Source of the DNA: Neocallimastix lanati (nom. inval.)
Taxonomy: Eukaryota; Neocallimastigomycota; Neocallimastigomycetes; Neocallimastigales; Neocallimastigaceae
Direction: 5' to 3'
Length of the DNA: 60,000 nucleotides
Assembly (NCBI GenBank): GCA_016946835.1
Contig: JACVTC010000081.1
Coordinates: forward strand, 283,501 to 343,500
Shown: positions 37,823 through 49,481 of the stretch, in pieces
Numbering within the stretch: position 1 is the first letter of the stretch
How the letters are laid out: each line of letters starts with the position of its first letter
Notes under the pieces: generated by a model
What the model saw: the letters and a program-made list of their open reading frames with translations, nothing else
The model's database searches: none
What the model was told of the DNA's origin: nothing
Program-made: the position numbers and the translations under genes

Positions 37823-39070
37823 TTATTCTGTCTTACTGGCACGTAAAGTAATCTTATTTTCTTCAATTCTGAAATCATTATGTCTAATTTTGAATTCTAA
37901 TTCACTGTAGAATCCTCGAATATCATTGCAGCGAACACAAGCATCATCTTTAAAATTGGCAACTTCAGCTGAGTTCTTTCCTCCATTGATAGAGACTGAA
38001 AATAAGGTAGAATAATTAGATGCAACCAAAAACACGTAATTGATGTGTACTTGGATTAAAATTGTTAATAGAGAAATTTGGACTAATACCTAAAATACTA
38101 TGAGTCCAAAAAAAATAACGACGCTGTAACATTTCCACGTTATTTAACATATCCTGGTTGACAAACAAATGAATATTGTCATTTATCTTTTTCAATTTTG
38201 ACTACTGATTTAGCATCTTACCATAAAGCTTAAGGAGTCTCCGCCTTATTCAAATAAATTAAATATGGTCTATAAACTTTTGACCAGTTTTCTTCTTTTT
38301 TTTTTTTTTTTTTTTTGAATATTCATCTCTTGAACCATAATAGGAACCAGCCATTCATATTATTACTAAGGAATCATTTTTACCTTAATGACAAGCAAGA
38401 TCATAATTATAAGCACCTCCATTTTTTCATTCCACTGATGGATTCACAACCTAAACCATTTTTAGCAGTTAAATCATGAATATCATGTTTTAATGCATCA
38501 ATTGTCCAATCATCTTTATGAATAACTTCACCTGTTTGTATTTTGCAAGTTTCTTTTCGAGCTAAAACTTTACAATTCTTTTGTTGTTCAGCGATTGGTA
38601 AATAACGACCAACATCGTCTTCAACTTGTAACCAACTGATTGGATTACTTTTTAATCTTTAAATTGAACGAATTTCACTGAATTGATTATCATGATAATT
38701 AACTTTATGATCAAATTTTAAAGAAAATACATACTCTTAGAATCATTAAGAATAGTATTATCTAACTTCCCATTTCGTATTTGATACATTATTAATGAAA
38801 GAAATTTTAGCATGATCATTTGTATTCTTAATTGCAGAAATTCTTTTACATGAAAGCCAGCTTTTGAACTATTAGTATCAATATAGGATCTATTTAAAAA
38901 ATTCTTGATTGTCACTAGCAATCTTTAATAAATAATATAACTATCTTTCTTAGAAATAAAAACACTAGGGTAGTTATTCTTTAAAATGTATGAATTAATG
39001 TTTTGTATCGAATTGACAGCATAAACAATAGAAGCCAAGAAGGTTTCATTCAAAAAGTTTTATGTTAAAT
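37823..39070 (-). pseudogene. Rhamnogalacturonan lyase (family PL4) pseudogene
   Basis: Minus-strand coding remnants in shifting frames give, in order: VFISKKDSYII (about 38970), VEDDVGRYLPIAEQQ (38600), GGAYNYDLACH (38420), MAGSYYGSRDEYS (38340), ENWSKVY then YLIYLNKAETP (38270), LW then DAKSVVKIEKD (38210), YSFVCQPGY (38170), RGNVT (38135), and FYSELEFKI...ENKITLRA near the end (37830-37910). The WPYS(F/W)V / RGTVTGRL pattern and the final Y-x-E-(Y/L)-EF-K-x-P...GENTI-L stretch are typical of PL4 lyases, which cleave the pectin backbone. Many frameshifts and stops, plus a 21-base T run at 38296-38316, mean it is dead. Recognition is by motif memory. Confidence 0.65.
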
Positions 39071-41050
39071 AAACTATGGAGGATTCTCTCTTTCTTCTAT
39101 TTTCTCATTTAATATTTTTCATGGATTAATTTTTAATTATTTTTTATTTGGTGATTATTAGAATAAAAAAATGCCGTCCTTCTAATTATAATTTATAATC
39201 TACAACACAACAAATATATTATTTTTTTTTTAAAATTAAAATTTATCTATCAGTAAATTACTTATTGTGATTTATTGTACTTTTTATAGTTATCATTTAC
39301 TTTAAGAAAATAAGACTTCATATTTCAAACTTTAACTACAAAAAATATATGTGCTAATTCCTGGGCCCTTTAGTAGATGTATTAATTTATTTTGGCATAA
39401 ACTTAATCAAAATGGATAAAAATATTTTAAATATTTTAAGATGTTGAATTTTAAATTATAAAATAAATTTGTAACAGTTGTAATTAATCCAACTTTTTGT
39501 TTTTAAAAGATAATTCCTTAATATTAACCATCTCAATTGCAATAACAACAATTTAAATATAAAACTTTATTTTCAAATAAGAACTTTTTATTGACTACTT
39601 TTAATTTCATTATCAATAACAGCTGTCGAGGGTTGTGACATTCAAAAAGTTTCTTATCTGTTAATAATGGATAAAAGCATAAGTATATATTAACTATAAT
39701 TCTTTTTGTGGCTGCATTATATTTAAAAATATAATTAATAAATAAATATTTTTTGTTGTAAATTGAATAATCCAAATTTTTGTTTCCAAAAAGTGACATT
39801 TCTTATTGGTATTCGTATAGAATATCTTTAGTTTCAAAAGAGAGCTTCTTAATATCCCCAATTTCAATATTCTTTCGTCAAAACCATCTTCCCCGGATCA
39901 GGTTATTTCAAAACATTTATTTCCATTATTTAGGATCTTTTAAGAATTTATGTATTTACATGTTTCTATTTTATTTACAATTTCTAAATTCTTTTCATTG
40001 TTTTTAATGTGATTTTATATTTATTCTGTAATAATTCTTTTTAATTTTATTATTTTTCAAATAACTAATAAACAAATAGAATTTCATTCTAAAAATCAAA
40101 TTTAGCACTTCAATTTATCAAATAAAACTTATTTTGAATATCGAAATTACATCACGTTGAAAAATAAACATCATTGAATTCTTAATTATAAATAATTTCT
40201 TATATCTTTAAAGATTAATTATCAAAACTTAAAAATATAATTTATTAAATAAATTTTCATAATGATACTTTCAAAGAATATTGTAAATTCTAAATATCAA
40301 TTATTAACAAGTAAATATTTCATTAAAGTTCGTTTTTTTTTAAATCTTTAACATGCATTTGATACATTTGATTTGTTTTGTTAAAGAATTTAAATAGATA
40401 TTATTAATTAAAGGTTAGTAATATAATCAATTATACAATTAATAGATCAAATTTTATTTGGTTTATTTTAATTATAAAACTTTAATTAATATATTATTCG
40501 TATTGATAAATTGAATTAAAAAAAATATACTCTTGATTTTAATTGGTAAGACAAATACTATATATTAAAGTTTGATAATGTTTAATTCTGTTGGCTCTTG
40601 ATTTATTAATTAATATAATTAATTATATTTAAAATTCTCATTTAAATTTTTATTTATATTTGATTTCATAAAATTGTAATTTTTATTATATTAATTTTTA
40701 TAAAACGAAACTTTATTTAATAAAGTATTGATATTATTTAATTTATTAATAATTTTGATTTAATAAAATTCTAATTATTACTTTTCTTTTATTTATTAAT
40801 TTTTACTCTAATATAATCAGTTGACTATAAATTTTTTTTTTACCATGATGATATTAAGTTTGCGTTCTTAGGGATTTTATCAATTGTTTCATATACTCTC
40901 AAATTTGTCATATTGTTGAGTTGTTGAGTTCATTATTGACTGATTTTAATTATTCGTTTTTATCATTTAAATTAAAGATATCGTAATAATTATTTGGTTT
41001 ATGTAATTCTTTTAAAATTTTTTTTTTTTGTTGTGTGATAGTTTTAATTT
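39071..41050. other. Unassigned A/T-rich stretch
   Basis: Short open frames at 39533-39799 (minus) and 39780-40007 (plus) show no family motif. The frame 39780-40007 has more normal codon use (LISPISIFFRQNHLPRIRLF) and may be a fragment of a lost gene. No repeat of this stretch was noticed elsewhere in the window. Confidence 0.4.
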
Positions 41051-41099
41051 ACTGTAAGATGTAAATATATATATTTTGATTGTTAATAATAAGGTTAAG

Positions 41100-41552
41100 T
41101 TTGTTATTTTGAAATACATATTAAATAATAGCTCAAAAGATTTAATTATAATAGGTATTGTGCTAATTAAGAATTCGGCCAAGCCCACAATTTTTGGAAC
41201 AGGTGACACAGATGAACCTTTGAAAAGTAGTTCATTTAATAGACTCTTTCTCCCCACTATCGAAATGTAGCTCATTTAAAGCTAAAGTTCCACAAAGAAG
41301 GAACATGTATATATAATGATTGATATAATCTTCAAAATCAAAAATAGAGTCATAGGAAGAAAAAGGATTAAAAACTTTAATCTTCCTAAGGAACAAAACA
41401 TAGTGATCATCAATGAAATTTAAAGAATTCTTTCTAAACGATGCAAGAGCATTGCATTTAAAAATCCAATGTTCAAAAGATTGATTATCATCGCTACAAC
41501 AGGGGCAAGTCTTGGAGCAATCTTCTGAAACAAACTGTCTACTTACTTGGTC
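41100..41552 (-). pseudogene. LINE 3' end (zinc-binding C-terminus)
   Basis: The minus-strand frame has CPCCSDDNQSFEHWIFKC, the CCHC zinc-binding motif found after the reverse transcriptase of many LINEs. It is followed by a basic helical tail that shifts frame near 41250. It abuts gypsy RNase H sequence at about 41553, so one element was broken by the other or by deletion. Confidence 0.7.
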
Positions 41553-42440
41553 TGTAAATAATGGTAAAATCAAAAGCGGAGAGGAATTCTTGCCTACGAG
41601 CTTGTAGTTGGGTAGGTAATTGTGGTTTACTGGTAAAAAGTAAATTCCTGTGGTTAGTGTATACCTAGGTTTGAAATTTACTGCCTAAAAGTAGGTATCT
41701 CCACTCAACGAAGGCAGTTATAATAACTAAAAGTTCTTTTTTGGTAATAGAGTAATTAATTTTAGTTTTGGAAAGACTTTTTGAGTAAAAATAAACTAGT
41801 TAAAGTAAATCGTCATCACCGTATTGGGAAAGGACACTACCTATGGCAAAGTTGCTGGCGTGTCTCTCCACAATGAAAGATTTGTCCTAGTCGGGGTTAG
41901 CCAGAACATGGGCTGAAGTTCCTTTAACTTTAGGAAGGCAGCCTAGTCGTTATTCCATACATATTCAACTTCTTTCTTTGTAAAATGATGAATAGGTCTG
42001 GCTATTTTGGAGAAGTCCTTAATAAAGCGACAGTAGTAGTTACAAAAACCAATAAATGATTGGACTTCTTTAATGTTGGTAGGAGTTGGCCAGGAAGTTA
42101 AGATTTCGAGTTTGTGAGTATCAGTCTTGATACCTTCACTGATGACAATGTGGCCAAGGAATTCCACTCCTTGCTTGTGAAATTCACACTTTGAAATTTT
42201 GGCTTCAAGCTGGTTATCAATTAGTAACCGCAGGACAGTTTGTATCTGTTTATTGTGTTCATCAAAATTTTTTGTTTCTCCTAGAGAGTTTCCGGAGGGT
42301 AGTCTTGGTAACTCTGGTTTAGGATAATCTTGAAAAATTTTCTTTTATAAAATTTCCGGAGGGTTGAGAACATCTTGTTATAATAGATTTATTTTTTTTT
42401 TGTTTCATTAGTAGTTCTTGTAATCCTTTATTAAGTACAA
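41553..42440 (-). pseudogene. Ty3/gypsy pol: RT end and RNase H, RT core deleted
   Basis: The minus-strand order is a pre-RT linker (PKPELPRLPSGN, about 42310), then directly the RT thumb (CEFHKQGVEFLGHIVISEG, WPTPTNIKEVQSFIGFCNYY) and RNase H ending HRNLLFTSKPQLP and QEFLSAFDFTIIYRP at about 41555. The RT core with the YxDD box is absent between linker and thumb, so an internal deletion removed it. Stops and shifts are present throughout. Confidence 0.8.
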
Positions 42441-43475
42441 GTCTTTTTAAATTTACTCCTTCATTAGTAACGATGGTCATTAGGTAAGTCATTTTTCCGT
42501 AGGGTAGTCTAATCGGTTTTTCCCAGAACAGACGATCTTCATGGTACGTTTTCCCTGGTCTTCGTAGCTTCTGAAGATTTTATGGTTTTCTAAAAAGTTT
42601 TGTCCTATAAGTATTGTATGATAAAAATGTTCAGCGATATTAAAGCAGGTGTTAAATGTGAATGGTTGAGCCTTTTTATTATTAAAACCTTTTGCCACAA
42701 AAGGAATATTGATTTCCTGTTTCGTTACGGTATGTAGGGTTGACTCTTTTCCTAGTACCTTAATAAGGTAATTTTTATGTTGTAGGATCTGTAGGGTTGT
42801 TAATTATTCCATTGAGTACAACAAAATTTTTTAGTACTTCCCTTGTTAACTTCTGGATTTTCTTTACTAAGGTTGTAGTTGATAGTTAGTTGTTATTGCT
42901 TGAAAAAGTTCTACTGAGTCTTCTAAAGTTTACTTTATCTACCGTAGGGATATCAATTAGTTGATCCTTTACTTTTCCTTGGGAATCTTTCTTTTTTCCT
43001 TATAAGGAGGGTACTGTTTGTGCTTCTTCTTCCCATTCTCTTTCCTATCATTTTCGTCTCTTTCTATTTCATTTACAAAAATTCGATATTCTGAACTGTA
43101 AATTCCCAGTAAGGCTATCTCTTTTTTCCAGCTTTTCGTCGTAATATCTCTTCTGGTCAATGTGCAGTGGATTAGGCAACCGGTAAAGTCCTTTAGGGAA
43201 ATCTTCGTAGGGTTGTCGGTCTCAAATTTCATAAATTCTTTCTATACTGATGGTCGAACTTGATAATTTAGGATACCTTTCCTTTGTTTCTCGGTACAAC
43301 CGATTGCCCTGGTAAATCAGTTGAAATAAGCAAGGTAGTCATAAGCCTTTCCTCATTTGTGTTTCAGCTTTAGGAGCTTAGATTTCATTAATTCTTTGCC
43401 TTCTTCCAACTGGAAGTCGGCCCTCATTTCTTCAAACTACTTTGCAACATCAGGTCGTCTATCTTGAGTCTCCTT
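42441..43475 (-). pseudogene. Ty3/gypsy gag end and protease
   Basis: Minus strand. 42969-43475 continues the gag frame found at 44190, with in-frame stops (for example KHK-stop-GKAYDYLAYF), and ends in a Lys-rich tail. 42489-42720 looks like a retropepsin region (NIAEHFYHTILIGQNFL is the ILG-type C-terminal motif of such proteases). The DTG/DSG active site could not be identified with confidence. Confidence 0.6.
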
Positions 43476-43480
43476 CTGGA

Positions 43481-44184
43481 TGTAAAGATGTGATTATCTC
43501 AATCATATTTTAAATTAAAAATTTTTCTTGTGTAATTCAAAAATGTAAATTATTCTTTGATCAATAAAATAATAAATAAAGTAAATAAATCATATGAACT
43601 AAACTTTTGAATTATATTCCTTAAGCCACAAGACAAATTTTTAATGTAAAAATTTTTGTAAAAAATTAATTCTGAGAAAATTATTGCTTTACAATGATTT
43701 AAATGAATTGATTAAAGTTTAAAACAAAATAAATTAATAATTTATTTTGTGAAAATTAAGTTTCAAAATTTAATCATGACTCTTTTAACTTTTTTTTCAA
43801 AATGAAAATAAATAAAGACTTTACTTATAATATTAAAATAATAAGTAGATAATAAATGTACTTAATTTAAATTACGTAGTATTTAGTTTAATTAATAATT
43901 ATATTTCTCTAAATTTAGCTATAGTTTATAAATTTATTATTTAATGAAATTCATAAGGATATTTTTATATTAAAATATATGTAATTTAAATAAAATAATA
44001 TATTATCAATGTATTTAGGAAAAGTATAAATAGAACATACTTTTCACATTTTTTTTCGATGTAATTGTTATAAACTATTAATAATTATATAATATTAAGA
44101 AAAAATATTTTTAATAAAAAAAATTTTAATAAAATAAAATTTTATTGTGTTGTTATTGTAATCTATTTTAGTGTTTCTATTACA
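43481..44184 (-). mobile_element. LTR-like insertion in gypsy gag (704 bp)
   Basis: The block begins TGTAAAGATG and ends TCTATTACA on the plus strand, flanked by CTGGA (43476-43480) and CTGGG (44185-44189). Removing it together with one flank copy restores the gag frame. On the minus strand it starts TGTAATAGAAAC, similar to the starts of the LTRs at 2541 and 46117. Best read as a solo LTR with one mutated target-duplication base. Confidence 0.7.
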
Positions 44185-44189
44185 CTGGG

Positions 44190-44428
44190 TATTTTGGTAC
44201 AATAGAGCGACGCTTCCACGTAGGCGGTCAGTAATGTAATATACCTTTGCTTGTTCATCATAACAGTATTTATTAGAATATCGATAAAAGTGACTCTTGC
44301 ACCTATCGATAAAGGTATTTACTTCAATGGCTTCGCCATGGAAGTAGATAGGTGGTTCTGTTTGAGGGACGATGGTATCTCTCATGACCACGTCTTTGTC
44401 GGCATTTCTTGGAGTCTTCGGAGCCTGG
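44190..44428 (-). pseudogene. Ty3/gypsy gag, middle part
   Basis: Minus-strand frame with EPPIYFHGEAIEVNTFIDRC, FYRYSNKYCYDEQAKVYYI and DRLRGSVALLYQN, the capsid region of Ty3/gypsy gag (retrotransposon gag domain). The frame is intact across this exon-like piece and is interrupted on both sides by LTR-like insertions. Confidence 0.8.
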
Positions 44429-44433
44429 TTACC

Positions 44434-45055
44434 TGTAATAAATCCGTCAATTAAAACAGATTATAACAATAAAAACACTACACAATTTAAACAAATAAAA
44501 ATAACTAATTTCTTTTATTAATAAATTCTTTTATTAATTGTAAATTTCTCTTATGTTATTAACTGTAAAATAGTTAATATCTAATACATCGATTTAATTG
44601 AGGAAATTACATGTATTTATATTTTTTCTTATTACATTATTAATATATGATGTTATTTAATAATAATATATATATAAAGCTATTTATTTATAAACAAAAG
44701 ATTTTTTAATTAATAATTTTATTATTTATTAATTTACTATATAACTAAAATTAATTTTTTAAACTATTTATTTTATTTATTATTTTAATACTTATAATAA
44801 TTTTAATTATATATTTAATATTGAAAAATTTTTTTTATTAATATTAACTATTTAATATTATTCCTTAATTAATATTTAACTATTTAAAACTAAACTAAGC
44901 TAACTAAACTAATTAAAAAAATATTTTCAATTTAAAAAATAATTAAATTTTATTTCAATAAATTTTATATTAAAAAAATTTCATATACATTATATAAATT
45001 AATTGTACAAAAAATTAAACTATTTAATGTATTAAAGATTTATTAAATCTTCACA
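44434..45055 (-). mobile_element. LTR-like insertion in gypsy gag (622 bp)
   Basis: The block begins TGTAATAAATCC and ends CTTCACA on the plus strand. TTACC (44429-44433) and CTACC (45056-45060) flank it, matching at 4 of 5 bases. Its first 11 bases equal those of the solo LTR at 1970. The gag frame continues across it (QLK-G-NQAPKTPR) if the block is skipped. The same boundaries also fit a GT...AG intron (44433-45059). The LTR reading is preferred because of the TG...CA ends and shared start. Confidence 0.65.
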
Positions 45056-45405
45056 CTACCTTTGAGTTGGTCGTTGATATAGGTAGCCATTCTTTCTTTA
45101 GAGTCTTCGATACTTTCCAGGTTTTGTTTTTCTACCTTATCCAGCCAGGAAGTATCCTCCTAGAACTTATCCTGAACGGTCTTGCCAAAAGAGTTGAACC
45201 TCTCTTCCAAGGAGATCAGATGGGAGTCCGTTTTTGTAGTGTGGTTATTTATGGCTTCCACACATGAGGCCAGGCCCTCGATCATTTTCTTCAATAAGTT
45301 GAACTGAGACGTCTGGAAGGTTGTCTCAGTCTTCTTGGTTTCTTTACCATCTTCTGACTTTTTTAGTATCCTTGATACTAGACGAGGCCTTGGGAGTGTC
45401 TGACA
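45056..45405 (-). pseudogene. Ty3/gypsy gag N-terminus
   Basis: Minus-strand frame starting near MSDTPKASSS, one frameshift at about 45350, then TFQTSQFNLLKKMIEGLASC, SHLISLEERFNSFGKTVQD, a stop, and ESIEDSKERMATYINDQLK. Predicted coiled-coil-like gag head. Base composition is much richer in G/C than the surroundings. Confidence 0.7.
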
Positions 45406-45930
45406 TTCTGATTTGATAACTTTAGGTTTTTTTTAATCCGGTAAATTTATTTTTAAAATATTAACAATATCAAAATTGCGTATATTAAATGAAATTTTAA
45501 TTAAACAACTTATTTTTATTAATAATAATAAATTTAAAAAATTAAAAAAAATTTTTATTTATTTTTTATTAAAATAAATTTTTTATCATATAATAAAATT
45601 AACTACAATTTTAAAAATCTAGAAAGAAAAATAATAAAATTAAAAATTAAAAAATTTAAGAGAAAAATTGTTAAACGTTACAGTTTAACAATTTTTTCAT
45701 TACTAGATATTTATACTAATTATTAAACTAAAAATAGAAATTATTGAAATTAAAAATAAGTTTAAACATGATAATGCAGAGGTTTAATTAATACAAAATT
45801 TATTATATTTAATTAATTATTATTTTTATTCTGCTAAATGATTTTTTAATTTATTTATTTAACTATTCACTAACTTGACTATAATTTATTTAATTAATTA
45901 CTATGTTTTCATTAATATAAATATATATAT

Positions 45931-46009
45931 TGAGGTTATATTGAGGTTATATTGAGTTTATATTGAGTTTATATTGAGTTTATATTGAGTTTATATTGAG
46001 TTTATATTA
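45931..46009 (+). repeat. 11-bp minisatellite
   Basis: About seven copies of TATTGAGTTTA, the first two with GG in place of GT. It lies inside A/T-rich DNA next to the LTR end at 46117. Confidence 0.9.
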
Positions 46010-46109
46010 TTAATTAATTTCTTAAAAATTTTATAAATTTAATTAATCCATTATTGGATTAATTTAACCACAGTAAAAGTATCACGTGTTCTTGACATTG
46101 ATTATAAGT

Positions 46110-46117
46110 TTCATTAC
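46110..46117 (-). mobile_element. LTR end inside older gypsy RT
   Basis: The plus-strand word GTTTCATTACA ending at 46117 equals the LTR end at 2541 with one change. Just to the right, RT coding sequence resumes at CTCGA. An LTR therefore begins here on the minus strand (TGTAATGAAAC). Its other end could not be located; it may be the 5' LTR of the gag-pol at 41553-45405. Confidence 0.5.
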
Positions 46118-46570
46118 ACTCGATACTTTTAGAATTTATTAAAGCATCATCAACAAGAATGTTAACAGATTCACCAATAAAAGAGAATATAATTTTATTC
46201 ATTTCTCTTTGGAAGGTGAAGGGAGCTCCGATAAGTCCAAACTTAATAGTGAAAGTTGTTATTTCCACCCTTCCTTCATCCATTAAGATTTGATTAAAAC
46301 AAAAAATAAATCAAAAGTTGTAAATATTTTGTCTCTTCAAAGACTATCAAAAATTTCATCTATATATGGAACTGAATAAGAATCTTTCTCTGTCATATCG
46401 TTGACTTTTCGGTAGTCATTACACAAACGCCACTTTCCATTGTGTTTGAGAATAAGTACTACTGGAGATGACAATTCTGAACAATACGGTTCTATCAATC
46501 CTTTCTTGATAAGATCTATAAGTTTTTCTTTTAAGATATCTGATTTTAATCTTGTTAATCTATAACTTCT
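46118..46570 (-). pseudogene. Ty3/gypsy reverse transcriptase fragment
   Basis: Minus strand: LSSPVVLILKHNGKWRLCND, YSVPYIDEIFDSL, then after a frameshift GLIGAPFTFQREMNKIIFSF and the catalytic-box region VNILVDDALINSKSIE, where the usual YLDD reads LVDD. It is a different gypsy lineage from that at 2547-3400. It is truncated at 46117 by the LTR end. Confidence 0.8.
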
Positions 46571-47360
46571 TAATTTCAGATTTTAAATTTAGTATTAAGA
46601 TTTTTTTGTTAAAATTTAAAATTTAATAAAAGATTAATATATGAGAAATAAATGAAAATTTAATTTTATTAATTATTTATATGTTATTTTTATTTATTAT
46701 TTAAATACAAAAATATTGATATTTTACATAAATTGAAGAATTTCGTTTATTCTGAACCATTTGAATTTCACATACTCTTTATGATTGGAAACTATGCTTT
46801 GATGAAATTTTCTTTGTCACAAATATTTGTGGATTTATAATTGAAAATTCACAAAGAGATCAATTGAAAAATTAAATTGTTTCGTTATTGGCAATTTCAT
46901 TTTTAAAAAAAATTTTTATTTATTATTATTATTAATATTATTACAAAAATAATTGCTAGGAATATTTTTTATAATATTTAGAAACAAAATGGTTTGGACT
47001 ATTTTAATAAAGTTAATTTAATTTAATTTAATTAAACCATTAAGAAATATAATAAACAAATAAGGGTTACAAAACTAACCAATAGGATTATATTTAAAAA
47101 AAAATATTATTAATTATTAGTATAAAAAATACTAAGATAACTAGAACACAAATGTCAATGTATGAATGAAAAATTAAAAGATAAATGAAAACCCTTGGAA
47201 AAAATTAAAAAAAAAAAAAGATTATAAAAAAAATGGATTAAAACCCTATTATAGGCATCAACAACATTAACGACAACAACAGAAAAAAAAAAAACAAGAC
47301 ACAAGACATAGCATTTGCAGAAAATCAAGCCGCTGTAAGATTTTCTGAGAATCCAACGGG
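46571..47360. other. A/T-rich stretch with a short palindrome
   Basis: No gene was found. A perfect 14-bp palindrome CACAAATATTTGTG lies at about 46818-46831 inside a less A/T-rich patch (46735-46900) whose origin was not recognised. Confidence 0.5.
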
Positions 47361-47379
47361 ATGCTACTGATTTGATTTG

Positions 47380-47890
47380 AGATTTGAATGCAGGTATTCA
47401 ATTGTTAGAATACCATAATAGTACAAAAGACTATTCAACCTATTATAAACGGAAAAAAAATTTTTTTTAAGAGTATTATTGTGATAATAGATTTCGTTGG
47501 TGATGAAAATTAAAATTAAAAGAAGATCCATTTCAAGAAATATCATCTTTGTATTAGGAAATAGTCCAAGATATCATGGAAATCAATTATACTTAAACGA
47601 AAAAAAAAAAAAAAAAAAAATAGCCTTATCAACCACAGAAGTTGAATACTTAAGTTTAATAGAATGTACAAAACAAGCTCTATGAATAAAAAAATTAGAG
47701 AATGGATTAATCAACAGAAAAAAAATTAGAATTAATATTAGAAAAGATAATAAACCATGTAAGGAGATAACTGAAAATAAAAAAAAAAAAGAAGGACGAT
47801 GTAAATATATAGATGTAACATATAAATATGTCCAAGATGATATGATAAAAAAAAATGAAAATAAAATTAACACCTTAGTTCTAACTTAGG
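47380..47890 (+). pseudogene. Ty1/copia RNase H fragment
   Basis: Plus strand, shifting frames: RRSISRNIIFVLGNSP (about 47520), then ALSTTEVEYLSLIECTKQAL (47622-47685), DNKPC near 47750 and GRCKYIDVTYKYVQDD near 47795. This is the copia RNase H with its A-D-K-H-type C-terminal end. A 21-base A run at 47600-47620 splits it inside the codons just before ALSTTE. Confidence 0.8.
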
Positions 47891-48206
47891 TTTTAATAAT
47901 TATTTAATAATTATTTAATATATCTTTAATAATTTTTTTTAACTTTTAAAAAACAAATTTTTATTTTATTTATTAAAATAATATAAAATTTTCTGTGTCA
48001 TTTTATTATAATTTTTTTTATTTATATGAACCATAACATTTGAATAGTATATAATATTAAACAAAAAAAATTATAAAAAAAAATAAAAATAAAAATAAAT
48101 AAAATAAACAAAAACAATAAACAAAACAAATAAAAAATCAATAAGCAAAAACATTAAACGAAACAAAACAAAATGAAATAAAATAATAATAATAATAATA
48201 ATAATT

Positions 48207-48237
<31 letters not shown>

Positions 48238-48817
48238 GCCAAATAATGGTTGGTTGAACCGCATTACTTAACATATTTCATTCCTATCTGTGTCATCTAT
48301 GTGTTAAAAAATATAAAGTGTAGATATATATATATTTGAGACATACATACAAAATAATACACTATTTTACCCCTATTTTTTTTTATGTATATTTCTGATA
48401 TATATATAACACCATATGGTTGCAAAATATCCATAAAAAAATCCACATATACAACGTAGATTATACACCCATTTCTAAAAATATTTAGAATATTTAACTT
48501 TTTTTTTTTTGCTTTATTTTCATATTTAAATCATTAAAAAAAATTTTTTTACATTAAAATCACTACCATTCTTCGAAATATTCAAAATAGAATAAAAAAA
48601 AAAAAAGGTGTTTAATGTATATCTTATAAATAACTGAATTTCTTTTTTATTTAGAAATGTCTTTGAAGAAATTTAACAATATGAAATTTAATTTATAATT
48701 AAACTTAAATATTTCCAATAAATATTTACTTCATTGTTGGTTTTTTTAAATTTTTAAATCCAAATTTTTTTTTATTATTTATAAAATTTTATTTATTTAT
48801 ATTTTTATTACATTGAT

Positions 48818-49054
48818 CTATTGCGTAAGCCTTGTCTGAGAGGATTACAGTGTCCAGCTCCTCTGGGATGGCAATGATGCCACTTGTAGTTGACTCTGCT
48901 TTCCCTTTGAGGGTCGCGTAGGGTGCTTCTATATGGAGTTTCTTTGCTTATAGGGAGTTGAGAGCGCCGACGCCGTACTGGTATGGCAGTTAATCATACA
49001 CCCATATTAACATATGGGGGAGACAAAAGTCTTCAGTCTATAAAAAAAAAAAAA
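48818..49054 (+). mobile_element. SINE-like or 5'-truncated LINE retroposon
   Basis: A 237-bp insert of near-balanced base composition ends in CTATAAAA plus a short A tail. TTTATTACATTGAT (14 bp) occurs on both sides at 48804-48817 and 49055-49068. The empty site is in the second arm at about 55029-55042 (TTTATTGCATTGAT). Poly-A plus a variable-length target duplication means LINE-machinery retrotransposition. No good pol III A or B box was found. An open stretch across the middle leaves a truncated LINE 3' end possible. Confidence 0.85.
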
Positions 49055-49201
49055 TTTATTACATTGATAATTTAACACTATTATATCCACAATTAAAAAA
49101 TTCTCTTAAAATTAAAAAAATTTTGAAATACAAACAACAATTTTTATCAACAAACTAAATTCTTGAATTGAACTGTTATTTCCATTTATTTAAAAATATT
49201 A

Positions 49202-49233
<32 letters not shown>

Positions 49234-49481
49234 TTTTCTACATCATTAAATAAATATATATATAAAATAAAAAAAAAAAAAAAATATATTTTATTATTAT
49301 TATTTTTTTTTAATAAATAATTTTTAAATATTTATTTTATTCTTTATATTTATTTTGTTTTATATTATATTATATTATTTTATTTTATATATATTTATAT
49401 ATTTATTTTATATAATATTAAAAAAAAAAAAAAAAATAAGCAATAAAAAATAAAAAATTAAAGATATCTATTTTTATTTAA

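Noticed and set aside
39533-40007. Two opposite short open frames as genes
   Set aside because: They lack a signal, motif or repeat, and they overlap each other; kept only as an unassigned stretch.
48818-49054. Retroposon as a tRNA-derived SINE
   Set aside because: No acceptable A or B box could be found in the body, so a tRNA origin is not claimed.
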